The position numbers were made by a program, and so were the translations under genes. Positions 44,701-54,271 of a stretch of DNA of 64,000 nucleotides are shown here, in pieces; position 1 is the stretch's first letter; the number at the start of each line of letters is the position of its first letter. The notes beneath the pieces are model-generated. The model had not been told where the DNA came from, searched no databases, and saw nothing but the letters and a program-made list of their open reading frames with translations. Origin of the DNA: Knufia peltigerae (Eukaryota; Ascomycota; Eurotiomycetes; Chaetothyriales; Trichomeriaceae); the NCBI GenBank assembly GCA_030247855.1, contig JAPDRN010000047.1, forward strand, positions 169,143 through 233,142, read 5' to 3'.

Positions 44701-44786
44701 AAAAGGCCTACTCGCCCGTCGTGGTACAGGCGGAAAGAGGTCACAAACCTGGTTTGAGTGTCGGGTTGGTCGTTGAGAGTATTTGA
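41778..44786 (+). CDS. Large disordered Pro/Ser-rich protein with basic C-terminal helix
   Basis: An intronless gene of 1002 residues. Most of it is low-complexity Ser/Pro/Thr sequence, with a 10-residue poly-Pro tract around residue 593. Shorter Pro stretches and a PPPVPRKDSK SH3-like ligand motif follow. A short structured block near residues 135-170 (EYSALQRFIRADRSLQMQSKKWKKIGTL) is more conserved-looking. The C-terminal ~60 residues form a basic helix (DRIKIIKREPDSKKVRDAEKQ), possibly a coiled coil. I do not recognise a family. Poly-Pro plus SH3-type motifs suggest an actin- or membrane-linked scaffold, but that is inference. Confidence 0.75.
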   Translation: MLTRWYSLRHRETPPQQNTSDPRTLARPSDFDFAFPETTATTTVLSPTGKTVLSARPVPHRPTTSGGPTGKRKPRTDAPPLRPRTSENHNHSKDAHADVRNQDPSIGLAFGSPTHPPANFNMAEENNRNNDHEYSALQRFIRADRSLQMQSKKWKKIGTLFKSRQIALRREEIPSGPTIGLPTGFTVLDKSPTSQSVEFAEHKLQPIGEVGKSYQQQQAPVPPNENDPGCAYKKSSLERSHHHKSDDDAISRPSTATDASLWSEPDSRPPLPKLELDIPTPPLDRYSVMFRNLPAATRSSSLLARRSRTLESLRSSDDTRPGTRAGEEEGCLKTYYDPETPLMPPQRLDSPTNRSPAASKYSLFPNTSPAPSKIQARVMDDGHHQLKRTASSPARLTPMKDRFLVAKPEPLNPKRIEVNEQLISSPEDNTASTDRSAPWSAAHSFQSSISSVATGEEIFFDIKSFRDSKGVEDGHFVMTRPDSVAVELARTRSKKVAGASNLREAKSAARPDQQETVVEQEEPRTPIPPPPAPLSEMTSAATTKHTSVNTAYFDEAIAAVERLTSPTSMSQEKLPPITFTVPTLTIPPPPPPPPPPQPEESPAQPYNSSSRPSDSGVINRTMSKTREDIGLLIPSPVAEVKEDLSPKSDATITKPPSLASSASVVSTNSTSKLSSKPKPVQILSPRVVAIRRVDKPIDDSPTIPQGPPSPPRRAPVALKPQTTAHAPPRLATGPADDKPPPVPRKDSKFIPLSKYATKSTVTKIEQAGIKPTRPGRSNTDSLSQSHTSSTSNSPLPARSASTLVRGSRSTTLPSSLQGLEKTVPPASRPKPNPMAMNPPTSTSHTAAPEVAVARTVSLSRKQSARVNVTGPRLAARRTEAAVQAQMSKVSKPSSTSSTSPSSIAATVGSSLERSGSKSGMGILGHRRRQSGSKSSQSQSTRDRIKIIKREPDSKKVRDAEKQMVKEAKKWEILEQKAYSPVVVQAERGHKPGLSVGLVVESI

Positions 44787-45691
44787 TGCCTCTCTTTGGT
44801 TTTATTTTTTCGGGTTTTGGGTTGCAAGGGGTGGTGTGGATGTGATCAGTTAACGATATTCATGTGAAAACTTTTCCCTGTTATATTTTGTGTGTTTTGA
44901 GTGTTTCCGTCCTTTGTGAGTGCATTCTATCGCCCATTTCGGGACTTGGGTTGGTAGAGGAAAATGAGGAGTGCAATGGCATATACCTAGTCATGGTATG
45001 GTACGTCAAAGGCATATGTACGGAGTAGGTAGTATGTGATACATGGGGTATATGATATGATACGGAAGGAATTTGAGGACAAGGTGCTGCCCAAACCTTG
45101 TCGTCGTCGACCCTTTTCTTTTTCCCCTCCATGATCGAAGTTCCGACCTCGGGTGGCCTGGGTAACATTGTATACCTAGCCATCCCTAGTGAGCATGCTG
45201 ACATTTTGTGTTTTTTGGGGCAATAGGTAACAAACACGCGAGGCTTGTTCACAATGTCGAATGGAGAAGATGATTCAGAGGAAAGGATCCAAAAAAAGGC
45301 AACAAGGAACGCATCGTAGGGGATTGAGTGAATCTATCCGTACCACATACCACGCAACAACAACACTGGCCAGTCCTGAGTGATGAAATGTCAAGTAACT
45401 GGATAAGTATGTTTAATTGTTGAAGTAAACAGGGGGAAAACTGGCGAGTCTTGAGTCATGATTGTTGACCAGTTGCAGGAAGATTGTTGAGTGAACAAGG
45501 GGGGGGGTGTTCACGTGTTTAGTGTTGATTGTCGAGCGGTCGGTGATGATTGTCGAGTGCTCAGGGAAGAATTTCGAGGGTCGAGTGACGAACGTTGAGC
45601 GGTTGGTGATGATTGTCGACCATTGTAGGAAGAATGTCGAGCAGTGAAGGGAGGATCGTCCAGGATCTTGTGCTCATTCAGTAGCCTCCAA
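44787..45691. other. Spacer with a 21-bp tandem repeat
   Basis: The left part carries the 3' end of the disordered-protein gene and a TACGGAGTA motif at 45019-45027. The right part is the repeat array described separately. No gene seen. Confidence 0.5.
45528..45674 (+). repeat. Degenerate 21-bp tandem array
   Basis: Units begin at 45528, 45549, 45570, 45591, 45612, 45633 and 45654, exactly 21 nt apart. Each opens with a variant of ATTGTCGAG (ATTGTCGAC, AATTTCGAG, AACGTTGAG, AATGTCGAG) and ends in GATG, GAAG, GACG or GGAG. Looser, slightly longer units extend left to about 45,412 and include a run of G at 45499-45507. The array lies just beyond the stop of the Slh1 gene, in its probable 3' region. 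Confidence 0.85.
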
Positions 45692-48600
45692 CTACTTCTT
45701 CTTCTTACTCAATCCTTCATCGACATTGACTTCGACAGTCTGAACACCTCCCCGGACGTCCTTGGGCTCGGCCACCGGTACAGCGACATTCTCCAACCAC
45801 CATTCCATACCTGGATACGCATCACTCATGACCAAAATGTCGACCTTGACCTGTCGTCCACCACCGTTCCGGATCCCACCATCATCCAACACGGGCACCT
45901 TGAGCTTCGTGTGACTTATATCCAACGCACGACTTCGTCCCGACTTGTCTCTGTCCTTGTTCGTCATGGCCCAATTCGCCCTCTTGAGTGCGAGGATGTC
46001 GATTTTGCTCTGCACATCCCCTGTCGACGCGGCGACCTGCTTCGAACCGACGGGCAACACGAGTACAAAGTACCCTTCTGTTTGTGGTTTGGGGAATTTG
46101 GGAGCGTAGATCCTCGCCTCGGGATTCTGTAGTCTGTTTCCTCTCTTCAACGTCACCTGCAACGCATCCGTGTCCCCACCCGCACTCACGGTGATATCAG
46201 GCAACATATTGACAGCCTTGACGAACTGCGACCGCACCCCGCCACCTTGTCCTTGTCCCCCACGCAAATCGAACAGGTTCATCAACCCATCGATCGTCTT
46301 GGCCCCGTGACGCGTCGCCAAAGTGGCTGTCGTGACGAGATCCGTGGGTACTTTGCCTTGGAGCTTCGGATCAAACACCTCTCGCACACCGGGGAGGATG
46401 CTCAGCGGGTATTCCTCGGGCCACCTCGCGCTCTTGATGCACTGTAACAACCTGACCATTTGAACGACCGCGTCAAGTCGGTTCAACTCCGTCATGACAT
46501 CGATGCCGGCCTGGATGATTCGAATGCCCTGATCGAGCACCGACGTCTGATCGCCCACGTAGTCACTGATGGGCAACTCGATCCTGCTCATAAACGCCTG
46601 GAGGAGCAAGAAGGACTTGACGTGAGGGTCCCACATCGGTAAACCGTCGAGGACGCCACCCTCGACGCCGAGCGGGAGGTTATTTGCCAGCTCCGCGTTG
46701 ATCAAGTCCTCGTTGTGGCGGACGGGGAGGTCGTCGAATTCCGTGGCGGCGCTGACCCAGCTCAACGCGTCTGCGAAAGCCGCCCCCGTGCTTGTGTTTG
46801 TCGTCTTGCGCGCACTGCTCAAAAATTTACGCACCGTGAGATGACTGAGATAGTAGTAACTCATGATCTTGCCAAAGGGCGTGGCGTCCACGTCGCCATT
46901 GCTGTGAACGAGGACGCAGTCACTCTCGGCGAGGTCGTCAAGACTCTTGTCCACGAGCGTGATCATGTACTCGCTCGCCAGTTGGCGCGCGACGAGCTGA
47001 GACTCGCGGTGCTCTTCCGCGCTGATCTCCAATCCGTAGTAAGTCGGGTTCTTGTGCAGGCGGCGAAAGAAGAAGGTCCAAGTGAGGTAGTCGAGAGCGT
47101 CTTGTTTCGTGGTGATGACACCCGCGTTGACTTCGGCACCCAGATGGTTGTCGAGGACTTTGTGGAGGGACGATTCGACCGGGAACCCCGTGTGCAAGAA
47201 GTGTTTGTAGAATGCCTTTTTGGCATCTTGGGTGAAGATCCTCGCGATGCCGGAGGTGTCGAATTGAGGACGGCCCGCTCGCCCGAGCATCTGCAGGACG
47301 TCTGTGAGGTCCATGTCCTTGTATCCTTCGATTTTGGCGTCGAAGAATTGCGTCCCTTTGACGACGACGAGGTGGGCGGGAAGATTGATCCCCCACGCTA
47401 GCGTGGAAGTTGCGACGAGAATTTGGATCTTGTTGGCCGCGAAGAGTTGCTCGGACAAGGTGCGGTCGCTCTCGACGAGACCGGCGTGGTGCAGACCGAT
47501 GCCGAAGCTGAGTGCTTCTTTGAGCGCGGCGTCCTTGACGGCAGACAATGTGGCCTCTAAATCTTCCTCGGAGTCAAAGTGTAAAAACCGACGCGGGTCT
47601 TCCTCCATACCACAAAAGTTGATCAGGTCTTTTGCCGTCAGTCGGGTTTGGCGACGGGATGCGACAAAAACAATCACGGGCTTGTCGGGGGAGTGATTTT
47701 TGATGGCGAGGTACGTGGGCCGGTTCATGCTTTGCATCAGTGGACAGAAGCCGCGTTGTTCTGGGAATCCATCAATGTATATCTCGAGAGGTACTGGTCG
47801 GACACTGTGGCGGAAGTTGAACAGGCCTTGGTTGTTGCCTGGCTTGACTCCCAGCCAGTTTCCCAGGTCAGTTGCATTGGCGCACGCGGTGGACATTCCG
47901 ACCAGGCGGATGGAACCCGCTTCTGCTTGACTTGCGATGTAGTTCATTCGAGAAACGATGATTTCGAGGATGGGGCCACGGTCGCTACCGAGGAGATGGA
48001 TTTCGTCAATGATAACAAGAGACACTTGTCGCACGTATGATCTTGTCTGCCAGGATCTGGAGATACCGTCCCACTTTTCAGGAGTTGTGATGATGATATC
48101 TGCGTCACGGATAGTCCGTGTATCTGGAGTGTTGTCACCAGTAAGCTCGACCAGTTTCAAACCCATAGGGCCAGTGAGGCGTTTGCGCCAATCTTGAACT
48201 CTTTCTCGCACGAGCGCTTTCATGGGTGCGATGTATACCACTTTGCTACCAGGATGTTCACGGAACGCCCACCACATGGCCAACTCAGCCGCGACAGTCT
48301 TGCCTGAGCCTGTTGGGGATCCTAGGAGGACATTGTTCGAGGTATGGTACAGCGTGTGGAAGATTTGTGTTTGCATGGGGTTGAAGAATTGGAATCTTTG
48401 GCCGTACAGTTCTTCCAGCAACGGGTTCTTCAACGCAGTAATGGGAAGAGGTTGCAAATCGAGAAGATCGGTATACACACTCTCCGTATCTGGGCGGATG
48501 AGATGTTGGAACGATACTGGTTGAACTGTTTCGGCACCAAGCCATCGATCGGAGATGACCCGAACATATATTTGCGAAGGCAACGGGTCTGATAGAGGGA

Positions 48601-51600
48601 TGGTGAAGTTGAGTTCGTGACTATCATGCATCTTCTTTCTGCTCAGAATGAAATACTCATGGTGGTAGATTTCTGAAGTATCTGAGTTTTCCACCCATAC
48701 CCAGTATGATTCAGAGGTGCCGTGGTGGCGATCGTTCCAGTTGAACTCGGGATACAGGAACAGTTGCATCCTGAGCACGTCACGGTTGAGAGGAGCAATT
48801 TCTGCCTCGACTGACAATGTCGGAAAGTTGTCGAGCAATCTCGATATCGTGTTGCCCATCTTCTGGTTGTGGACAAGGTTGCCAATTTCGGCCGGCTCCA
48901 TCTCTCTAAGACTTTCAATGTTTGACGAAGGTGCCTTGTCATCGAGATTTTTGAGCACAGGAAGAGGGAGATCGAATTGATGGAAGGGATGCTGGAACGG
49001 CCAGATTTGCTTCTCAATCGCTTTGCATAATGACAGCAACACCTGACATTGGTAGCCCCAGCCTCGATTCAGCGCAATCATGAATAGCGCTCGACAAATT
49101 CTGGCGGAGTTCTGTGCCACATACGCCAAATCCGAGACAAGTGCAAAATCTTCCAGCTTGGCTCGAGAGATGTGTGACTGTAACAGAATGTTTGTCTTTG
49201 CATGATTCTCGATGACCTTCTGTTCTTTCTCATCTTCTGAGTTCTTCGGTGCTCCCTTCGCCTCTTCGACTTGGCATGCAACAGCTTCTTGACGGAGGCG
49301 ACGCAATTCTTGCGCCTCATTTTCTCGAGACTGAATGTTATCGAATTCGCCAGACATACTAATGATTTTTAATACATCCGCGTCGCTTGCTCGTGGTCTC
49401 ATCATAGTGTTGAAGATCTCAATACTGTTCTGTAGTACATAGTACTGACTGGCGATGCGTCCAACATCTTTGGACCGAAGTTCATCTGTTCGTTCATTGA
49501 AGATGATCATCTGACTTCTGTGCAAGGTCCTTGCGGCGTCAACGATCAATTTTCGTCTCCGCTGACCAAGTTGAGGGTCGTCTAAGTATTCTTGTACATC
49601 GATGCCGTAAGCCTCTGGGTTCTTTCGCATGCGAACGAATAAATATGAATAACCTAGCCAGGTTACAGCTTCGGCAACGGTCGTCACTGTTCCCAAGCTG
49701 ATCTCGGCGTTGAGATTATCAACCAATCGATGCGAAAATCTTGACTCAATGGGCTTTTGTTGAGTTACAGCAGACAGATAGAACTGTAATTTGTCCTGGG
49801 TTGTGCAGATGTAACCAATACCACTGTCTTGGAATTGCGGTCGACCAGCACGACCAAAGATCTGCAGGACATCTAGAATTCCTAAGTCGACGAACTTACC
49901 AGCTTCAGCACTATAAAGCTGGGTTCCCTTGATGATGACGGCTGCAGCCGGTAGATTGACACCCCATGCAAGAGTTGCTGTACAGCAGAGGACTTTGATA
50001 GCACCTTCAGAGAAGACTCTTTCAACAAAATTTCGATCAGTGCGAGGCATGCCGGCATTGTGACAACCGAACCCTTTGGGAACAATGTCACGAAGCTCTC
50101 GACCTCGAGTCGTTTTCAAGCCAGATAACGCTTTGATGTAAGCTGGGTGATCTGGCTCGGGCATGAAAAGAGAATCACAACCGTCATCCATTGCCATCTG
50201 GTAGAGTGTCCGAGCAGCCAACACAGTGTCTTTCCTCGAATGAACAAATACCATAACTTGCTTGTCCTGCTTCAAAAGCTCTTTGATCTTCTCGAAGGTG
50301 ACATGATCGAGGTTCTCTCGTTGAGTTTTGCTGCCTACTTTACCCTTGACCCCAATGAAGTGCTGTTCAAGAGGTACTGGTCGGAACGATCCGTCGAAAT
50401 AGAAGAGACCATTGTTACGATTGACCTTGAGAAAGTCTGCCACATCAACATAATTCGGGAGAGTGGCAGACAACCCAACAATCCGAATGGGTGACTGGGT
50501 ACTTTCGACCTGCCTCTGCGTTCGGGCGACTAACGATTCAATGACAGCGCCACGATCATCATGAAGCATGTGAACTTCATCGATGATCAGAAGACGAACT
50601 TTTTGGACTAATTCGGTATCTCCAGTGCTTTTTCGTGTGACCACGTCCCATTTTTCGGGCGTTGTCACAATGATCTGAGTGGCTGCAATCTCTCGTTTCG
50701 TCAACTGCATGTCGCCAGTCAATTCACGCACCTGTACTCCGAGCCAAGAAAGCCGTTTGCCCAGCTTCTCCGTGACCTCGGCGGCAAGAGCCTTCATTGG
50801 GGCAACATAGACAATTTTGAAGTCATCAGCCATCAGTACAAAGTCGGTTGCGTCGGGTTCGTCTATGGGGTTCGGCTGGACATTTTTTGAGATTGTTTGA
50901 AGAATGGTGAGCATGGCAGCATCAGTTTTACCGGCACCTGTGGGTGCGCAGATCAGCATATTCTCCGATGTGGTGTACGCGACCGGGTACAGTAAACTCT
51001 GCATTCGATTGAGCGATTGATATCCTTTAAAGGTGCGTTGGCATAATCCATCCATATCAGCGATATTGACCAGTTTCTGCCCCACCCCCAGTGAGCCAAC
51101 CTTTGTCGCAGGCACACTATACTCCTCATATTTCGCATAATCATTTCTTGTACTGCCAACAGGAAGACCATATCGTTTTCCAGACACGTCCAGCATGTTC
51201 CCAGAAGCAGCCGCATCAGACTTATAAACATGTGCATACTTGGGAGTGCTTCGATCGAATGCCGGAGCAAGAGCAGCATGCTTGTGTTCGTAGTCCTGCT
51301 GCCTAAGAGCCGCTTCTCGCTCTTGTCGAGTCTGTAATTGCGAGAAAAGTCCATCGGTTTGACGAGTTGTTGATCTAGGCGGGGCTAGGATGTCCTTGCG
51401 GTGGGAGATGAGCTCGATAACGAAATCCAAATCGTCAAAGCCAATGACCTCAGCAAGTGACATCTGTAGCTCTTCATCCGAGCTGTCGGATGCAAGCAGA
51501 GCAATTATTTGCTGCTCAAAGTCTTCGGCTTCCATGCCATGCCGTGAACGGGCGAAAGTTGTGCATTTGCTGTGCAACCAAGATCTGTCGAAGTGGCCCT

Positions 51601-51859
51601 TGGAGGATGGATCAGGAGTCTTGAGGCCATGAATATCATCATCATTTGTCTCGCTCGGAGGGCTCTCAACGGCTTCACCCTCCACGTCCCAGATATCATC
51701 ATCGACATCGTCACTCACTTCGTCGTCTAGGTCTATATCTGCGCCATACATTTGGAACCCCTCGTTTGACGGCGGCAATTTCAACTCGACAATTGCCTGC
51801 CGCATAGCTTCCATTTGAGCCAACCATTGTGACTCTCCTCGAAAAGTGGTTTCTGCCAT
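45692..51859 (-). CDS. SLH1: Slh1/ASCC3-family Ski2-like RNA helicase (ribosome quality-control trigger complex)
   Basis: A single exon encodes 2055 residues with two Ski2-like helicase cassettes, each followed by a Sec63-type domain. The first Walker A (APTGAGKT) is near residue 305 and its DEVH box near 427. The second Walker A (GSPTGSGKT) is near residue 1180 and its DEIH box near 1281. The N-terminal block EEYSVPATKVGSLGVGQKL ... GLCQRTFKGYQSLNRMQSL marks the Slh1/ASCC3 branch; the related spliceosomal Brr2 differs there. Slh1 splits collided ribosomes in the cytosol during translation quality control. The C-terminus is KKKK. From about 47.75 kb to the stop, codons end mostly in C/G, unlike the upstream two thirds. 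The gene has no visible introns. Confidence 0.93.
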   Translation of the reverse strand: MAETTFRGESQWLAQMEAMRQAIVELKLPPSNEGFQMYGADIDLDDEVSDDVDDDIWDVEGEAVESPPSETNDDDIHGLKTPDPSSKGHFDRSWLHSKCTTFARSRHGMEAEDFEQQIIALLASDSSDEELQMSLAEVIGFDDLDFVIELISHRKDILAPPRSTTRQTDGLFSQLQTRQEREAALRQQDYEHKHAALAPAFDRSTPKYAHVYKSDAAASGNMLDVSGKRYGLPVGSTRNDYAKYEEYSVPATKVGSLGVGQKLVNIADMDGLCQRTFKGYQSLNRMQSLLYPVAYTTSENMLICAPTGAGKTDAAMLTILQTISKNVQPNPIDEPDATDFVLMADDFKIVYVAPMKALAAEVTEKLGKRLSWLGVQVRELTGDMQLTKREIAATQIIVTTPEKWDVVTRKSTGDTELVQKVRLLIIDEVHMLHDDRGAVIESLVARTQRQVESTQSPIRIVGLSATLPNYVDVADFLKVNRNNGLFYFDGSFRPVPLEQHFIGVKGKVGSKTQRENLDHVTFEKIKELLKQDKQVMVFVHSRKDTVLAARTLYQMAMDDGCDSLFMPEPDHPAYIKALSGLKTTRGRELRDIVPKGFGCHNAGMPRTDRNFVERVFSEGAIKVLCCTATLAWGVNLPAAAVIIKGTQLYSAEAGKFVDLGILDVLQIFGRAGRPQFQDSGIGYICTTQDKLQFYLSAVTQQKPIESRFSHRLVDNLNAEISLGTVTTVAEAVTWLGYSYLFVRMRKNPEAYGIDVQEYLDDPQLGQRRRKLIVDAARTLHRSQMIIFNERTDELRSKDVGRIASQYYVLQNSIEIFNTMMRPRASDADVLKIISMSGEFDNIQSRENEAQELRRLRQEAVACQVEEAKGAPKNSEDEKEQKVIENHAKTNILLQSHISRAKLEDFALVSDLAYVAQNSARICRALFMIALNRGWGYQCQVLLSLCKAIEKQIWPFQHPFHQFDLPLPVLKNLDDKAPSSNIESLREMEPAEIGNLVHNQKMGNTISRLLDNFPTLSVEAEIAPLNRDVLRMQLFLYPEFNWNDRHHGTSESYWVWVENSDTSEIYHHEYFILSRKKMHDSHELNFTIPLSDPLPSQIYVRVISDRWLGAETVQPVSFQHLIRPDTESVYTDLLDLQPLPITALKNPLLEELYGQRFQFFNPMQTQIFHTLYHTSNNVLLGSPTGSGKTVAAELAMWWAFREHPGSKVVYIAPMKALVRERVQDWRKRLTGPMGLKLVELTGDNTPDTRTIRDADIIITTPEKWDGISRSWQTRSYVRQVSLVIIDEIHLLGSDRGPILEIIVSRMNYIASQAEAGSIRLVGMSTACANATDLGNWLGVKPGNNQGLFNFRHSVRPVPLEIYIDGFPEQRGFCPLMQSMNRPTYLAIKNHSPDKPVIVFVASRRQTRLTAKDLINFCGMEEDPRRFLHFDSEEDLEATLSAVKDAALKEALSFGIGLHHAGLVESDRTLSEQLFAANKIQILVATSTLAWGINLPAHLVVVKGTQFFDAKIEGYKDMDLTDVLQMLGRAGRPQFDTSGIARIFTQDAKKAFYKHFLHTGFPVESSLHKVLDNHLGAEVNAGVITTKQDALDYLTWTFFFRRLHKNPTYYGLEISAEEHRESQLVARQLASEYMITLVDKSLDDLAESDCVLVHSNGDVDATPFGKIMSYYYLSHLTVRKFLSSARKTTNTSTGAAFADALSWVSAATEFDDLPVRHNEDLINAELANNLPLGVEGGVLDGLPMWDPHVKSFLLLQAFMSRIELPISDYVGDQTSVLDQGIRIIQAGIDVMTELNRLDAVVQMVRLLQCIKSARWPEEYPLSILPGVREVFDPKLQGKVPTDLVTTATLATRHGAKTIDGLMNLFDLRGGQGQGGGVRSQFVKAVNMLPDITVSAGGDTDALQVTLKRGNRLQNPEARIYAPKFPKPQTEGYFVLVLPVGSKQVAASTGDVQSKIDILALKRANWAMTNKDRDKSGRSRALDISHTKLKVPVLDDGGIRNGGGRQVKVDILVMSDAYPGMEWWLENVAVPVAEPKDVRGGVQTVEVNVDEGLSKKKK

Positions 51860-52130
51860 ACTGACGCCTTGTTCGGTAATTGTCGACGATTCCCAAGGTG
51901 TCCAAAATGAGTGTGCAAGTAATGTATGACGGCAGTATTAAGCAGAACTGAAAAAGGTGATGGAAGTGCACTCGCTATGACTCAGCTGCCAAGACACCGA
52001 CATTTTAAGTACGCCAGCCTTGTTTTCCCTTCCTATTTCCACTTCTACAGCTTCAGTATCCATTGATGGGTACCAGATCGATTATATTAATTTTACTTCA
52101 TAGCTCGGTCATCTACCTACCCGTGGTACC
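51860..52130. other. Spacer upstream of SLH1
   Basis: A 271-bp spacer holding the SLH1 promoter and the 3' flank of the yellow-type gene. No special feature seen. Confidence 0.4.
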
Positions 52131-53432
52131 TCACACTGCAGGTCCCGCTCCGATCCATGTCCTGTAACTCCGAAACGGACCTCTTCTGTTGTCCGTATTA
52201 TTGTATTGAAAGCGAGGACTGAGCTCGAGCTGATTTGTACAGAAATAGAGCCATCCATCCAGGATTGCTGCACTGTCAGCGTGTTGGATCAGACCGCTTC
52301 TCGCCAGTGTTTTCACCACATAGTTTTCTGCCGTCACAGGTACCTTTGCGGCACCACCAGGAGGGGTTCCATTGACCGTCTCATTCACCTGACTCTGCAG
52401 GGTATCGACGTAGAAAATGGCATTGTGTTCACTTGCAAGGATGTACACGCGACCATTGTCATCGGCGGTAAAGCCAGCCTGCTCAGTACCGCATTGCCCT
52501 GGATTCTGGACTGCAGCAAAGACTTCTTCGTCGGTCTTGGATTTGTCAATCACCCCTTCCTGGCTCACATAATAGAAGCGACGGCTAGATAAAACGCCCC
52601 AATAGACGTTACCGCTGGCAAGAGCAATGCCATCGCTGCCAATCGAGCCGGAGTTCCTGTCTGTGCCATTCCAGGCATAAATTGGTTGGCCATCATATAC
52701 TCCAACGTAGCTTTGATCTGGCTTGACAACACTCGTGTTGAACAAGCGTCGATTTGTGGATCCGTCGGTCAAGTTGATACTCAAGATACTACCGTATTTG
52801 CTCTCGTCGGTGAGAAATGCGTATCCTTTCCCCCCTCCCACAGTGTTATTGATTCGAACATCGTTGGCATTCATGTTATCATGAAGAAGGTCGGTAGGGA
52901 TGACATATGTCCGCAAGTGATTACCTTTTAGGTCAAAGCTCATGATTTTCGCGCCGCCAGGAGTTGCACTTTGGTTCCCTGGATTTATCCCAGAGTCGAC
53001 GATCCACAGTTGATTCACACTATCCAGGACCACATTCTGTACATTGATAAAGCATGTGCTAGGGTCTTGTGTCGCCGTACAATTCTGGATGGTCGCATTA
53101 GGCCACGGCTTTTCATCTGTGAATGAAGTGGCGATGACCACGTTATTGGCGGTTGGGCCAGAATTTCGAGGGTAAGTTAGGTAGATGTTTAGCGACGGGT
53201 CGACAGCAAGCCCAGTCGGTGCCTGAGCCGATTCATGAACTGGCTGCAGCGTTGTACCGATGATGGTGAAATCCTGTGGACAGGTCCCCAATGGACCACC
53301 TGGTCCAGAACTCACAGCTGCTGGGCAAGTCGAAGGAAATTGCGCCAACCCAGTGGATAGCAGCGTGAAGAGAGCAAAAAGATAGCAGAACATGTTCGCC
53401 GTGATCAACCCAAGACACAAGAAAGAATTCAA
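52131..53432 (-). CDS. Secreted major royal jelly / yellow-family protein
   Basis: The frame encodes 433 residues. A signal peptide is present from either Met1 or Met14 (MFCYLFALFTLLSTGLAQ). The rest resembles the beta-propeller of the yellow/MRJP family, with the blocks GLAVDPSLNIYLTYPR, NQLWIVDSGI, YAFLTDESKYGSI and GSDGIALASGNVYWGVLSSRRFY. Many Asn-X-Ser/Thr sites suggest a glycosylated extracellular protein. Family members occur in insects, bacteria and some fungi, and fungal functions are largely unknown. The choice between the two possible starts does not affect the mature protein. Confidence 0.85.
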   Translation of the reverse strand: MNSFLCLGLITANMFCYLFALFTLLSTGLAQFPSTCPAAVSSGPGGPLGTCPQDFTIIGTTLQPVHESAQAPTGLAVDPSLNIYLTYPRNSGPTANNVVIATSFTDEKPWPNATIQNCTATQDPSTCFINVQNVVLDSVNQLWIVDSGINPGNQSATPGGAKIMSFDLKGNHLRTYVIPTDLLHDNMNANDVRINNTVGGGKGYAFLTDESKYGSILSINLTDGSTNRRLFNTSVVKPDQSYVGVYDGQPIYAWNGTDRNSGSIGSDGIALASGNVYWGVLSSRRFYYVSQEGVIDKSKTDEEVFAAVQNPGQCGTEQAGFTADDNGRVYILASEHNAIFYVDTLQSQVNETVNGTPPGGAAKVPVTAENYVVKTLARSGLIQHADSAAILDGWLYFCTNQLELSPRFQYNNTDNRRGPFRSYRTWIGAGPAV

Positions 53433-54271
53433 AATGCCTCTCTCTTCTTTTTACGGAATCCTTCAGATCTGTCTAACACTCTGCAACTGTGACTAAACTG
53501 ACAGATGCACAGCGAAGGGCAAGGGATGGCAGTATACATGCATGAGAGGCTCAACATAGCCTGCCACGGCTATGCATCAGCAGATATATACCTAACGTAC
53601 TCACCTGATGAGTTCCTGCATCTTGTAACCTTCTCCGCATTTCCAGCACGTCATGAGGTTGATGTGCAACGCTCGGGCACGACGGCAATTGACCGGTCAA
53701 GGTGATGAGGTTTCGTCTGCAGGGTAGAGAGTACAAACCGATAGCCGAATCTGGGGGATTCGCCAAAAGTGTGTAATTGCCGGCAACTGGTCTTCAATGG
53801 TTTCCCCGCTCGTGATATATTGCCTAGAAGAAACCATATTGATAAAGCAGGGGAGATGCCGCAAGATGCATGTAGACAGTGGTTGTGAGTGTGAGTGAAG
53901 ATCAAGAATCCCCCCGAAAGCAATGCGCCCGGCAAAGCTGGGGTTAGGCGGCTTCTTATTAATGATTGGACGGTTGACATAGGCCTGAAAACAGCCGTGT
54001 TTAGGTAAGCTTGGGGCCAGTTTAACTGTGTTTCCCCCGCCACGACAAAGAAAGAAGGATAATCGAAGGCGCCTGGATTCCCGGGCCAACACATGTGACG
54101 CTTCCCATACAAAATGAGATCAAGTCACCACCTCCTTACTCCCTCAAGTATTGTTTCATATCGACCATTTGCTTCTGTAACCCCTTGAAAGTTGAATCTC
54201 TCACCGGACGACACTGGTATTATTCAGCCATCCTACTCAGCCGGCCGTCAAACTTTACACCCATTCTCGTC
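53433..54271. other. Divergent intergenic region
   Basis: Holds the promoters of the yellow-family gene and YKT6. A 153-residue minus-strand frame (53651-54112) has no recognisable domain, and I do not call it. Confidence 0.4.

Noticed and set aside
45412..45527. Extending the 21-bp array leftwards at exact period
   Set aside because: Units there are about 22-44 nt long with G-run insertions, so the strict 21-nt phase is lost.
53651..54112. A 153-codon minus-strand frame between the yellow-type gene and YKT6
   Set aside because: No domain or codon bias, and it occupies a region that must hold two promoters.
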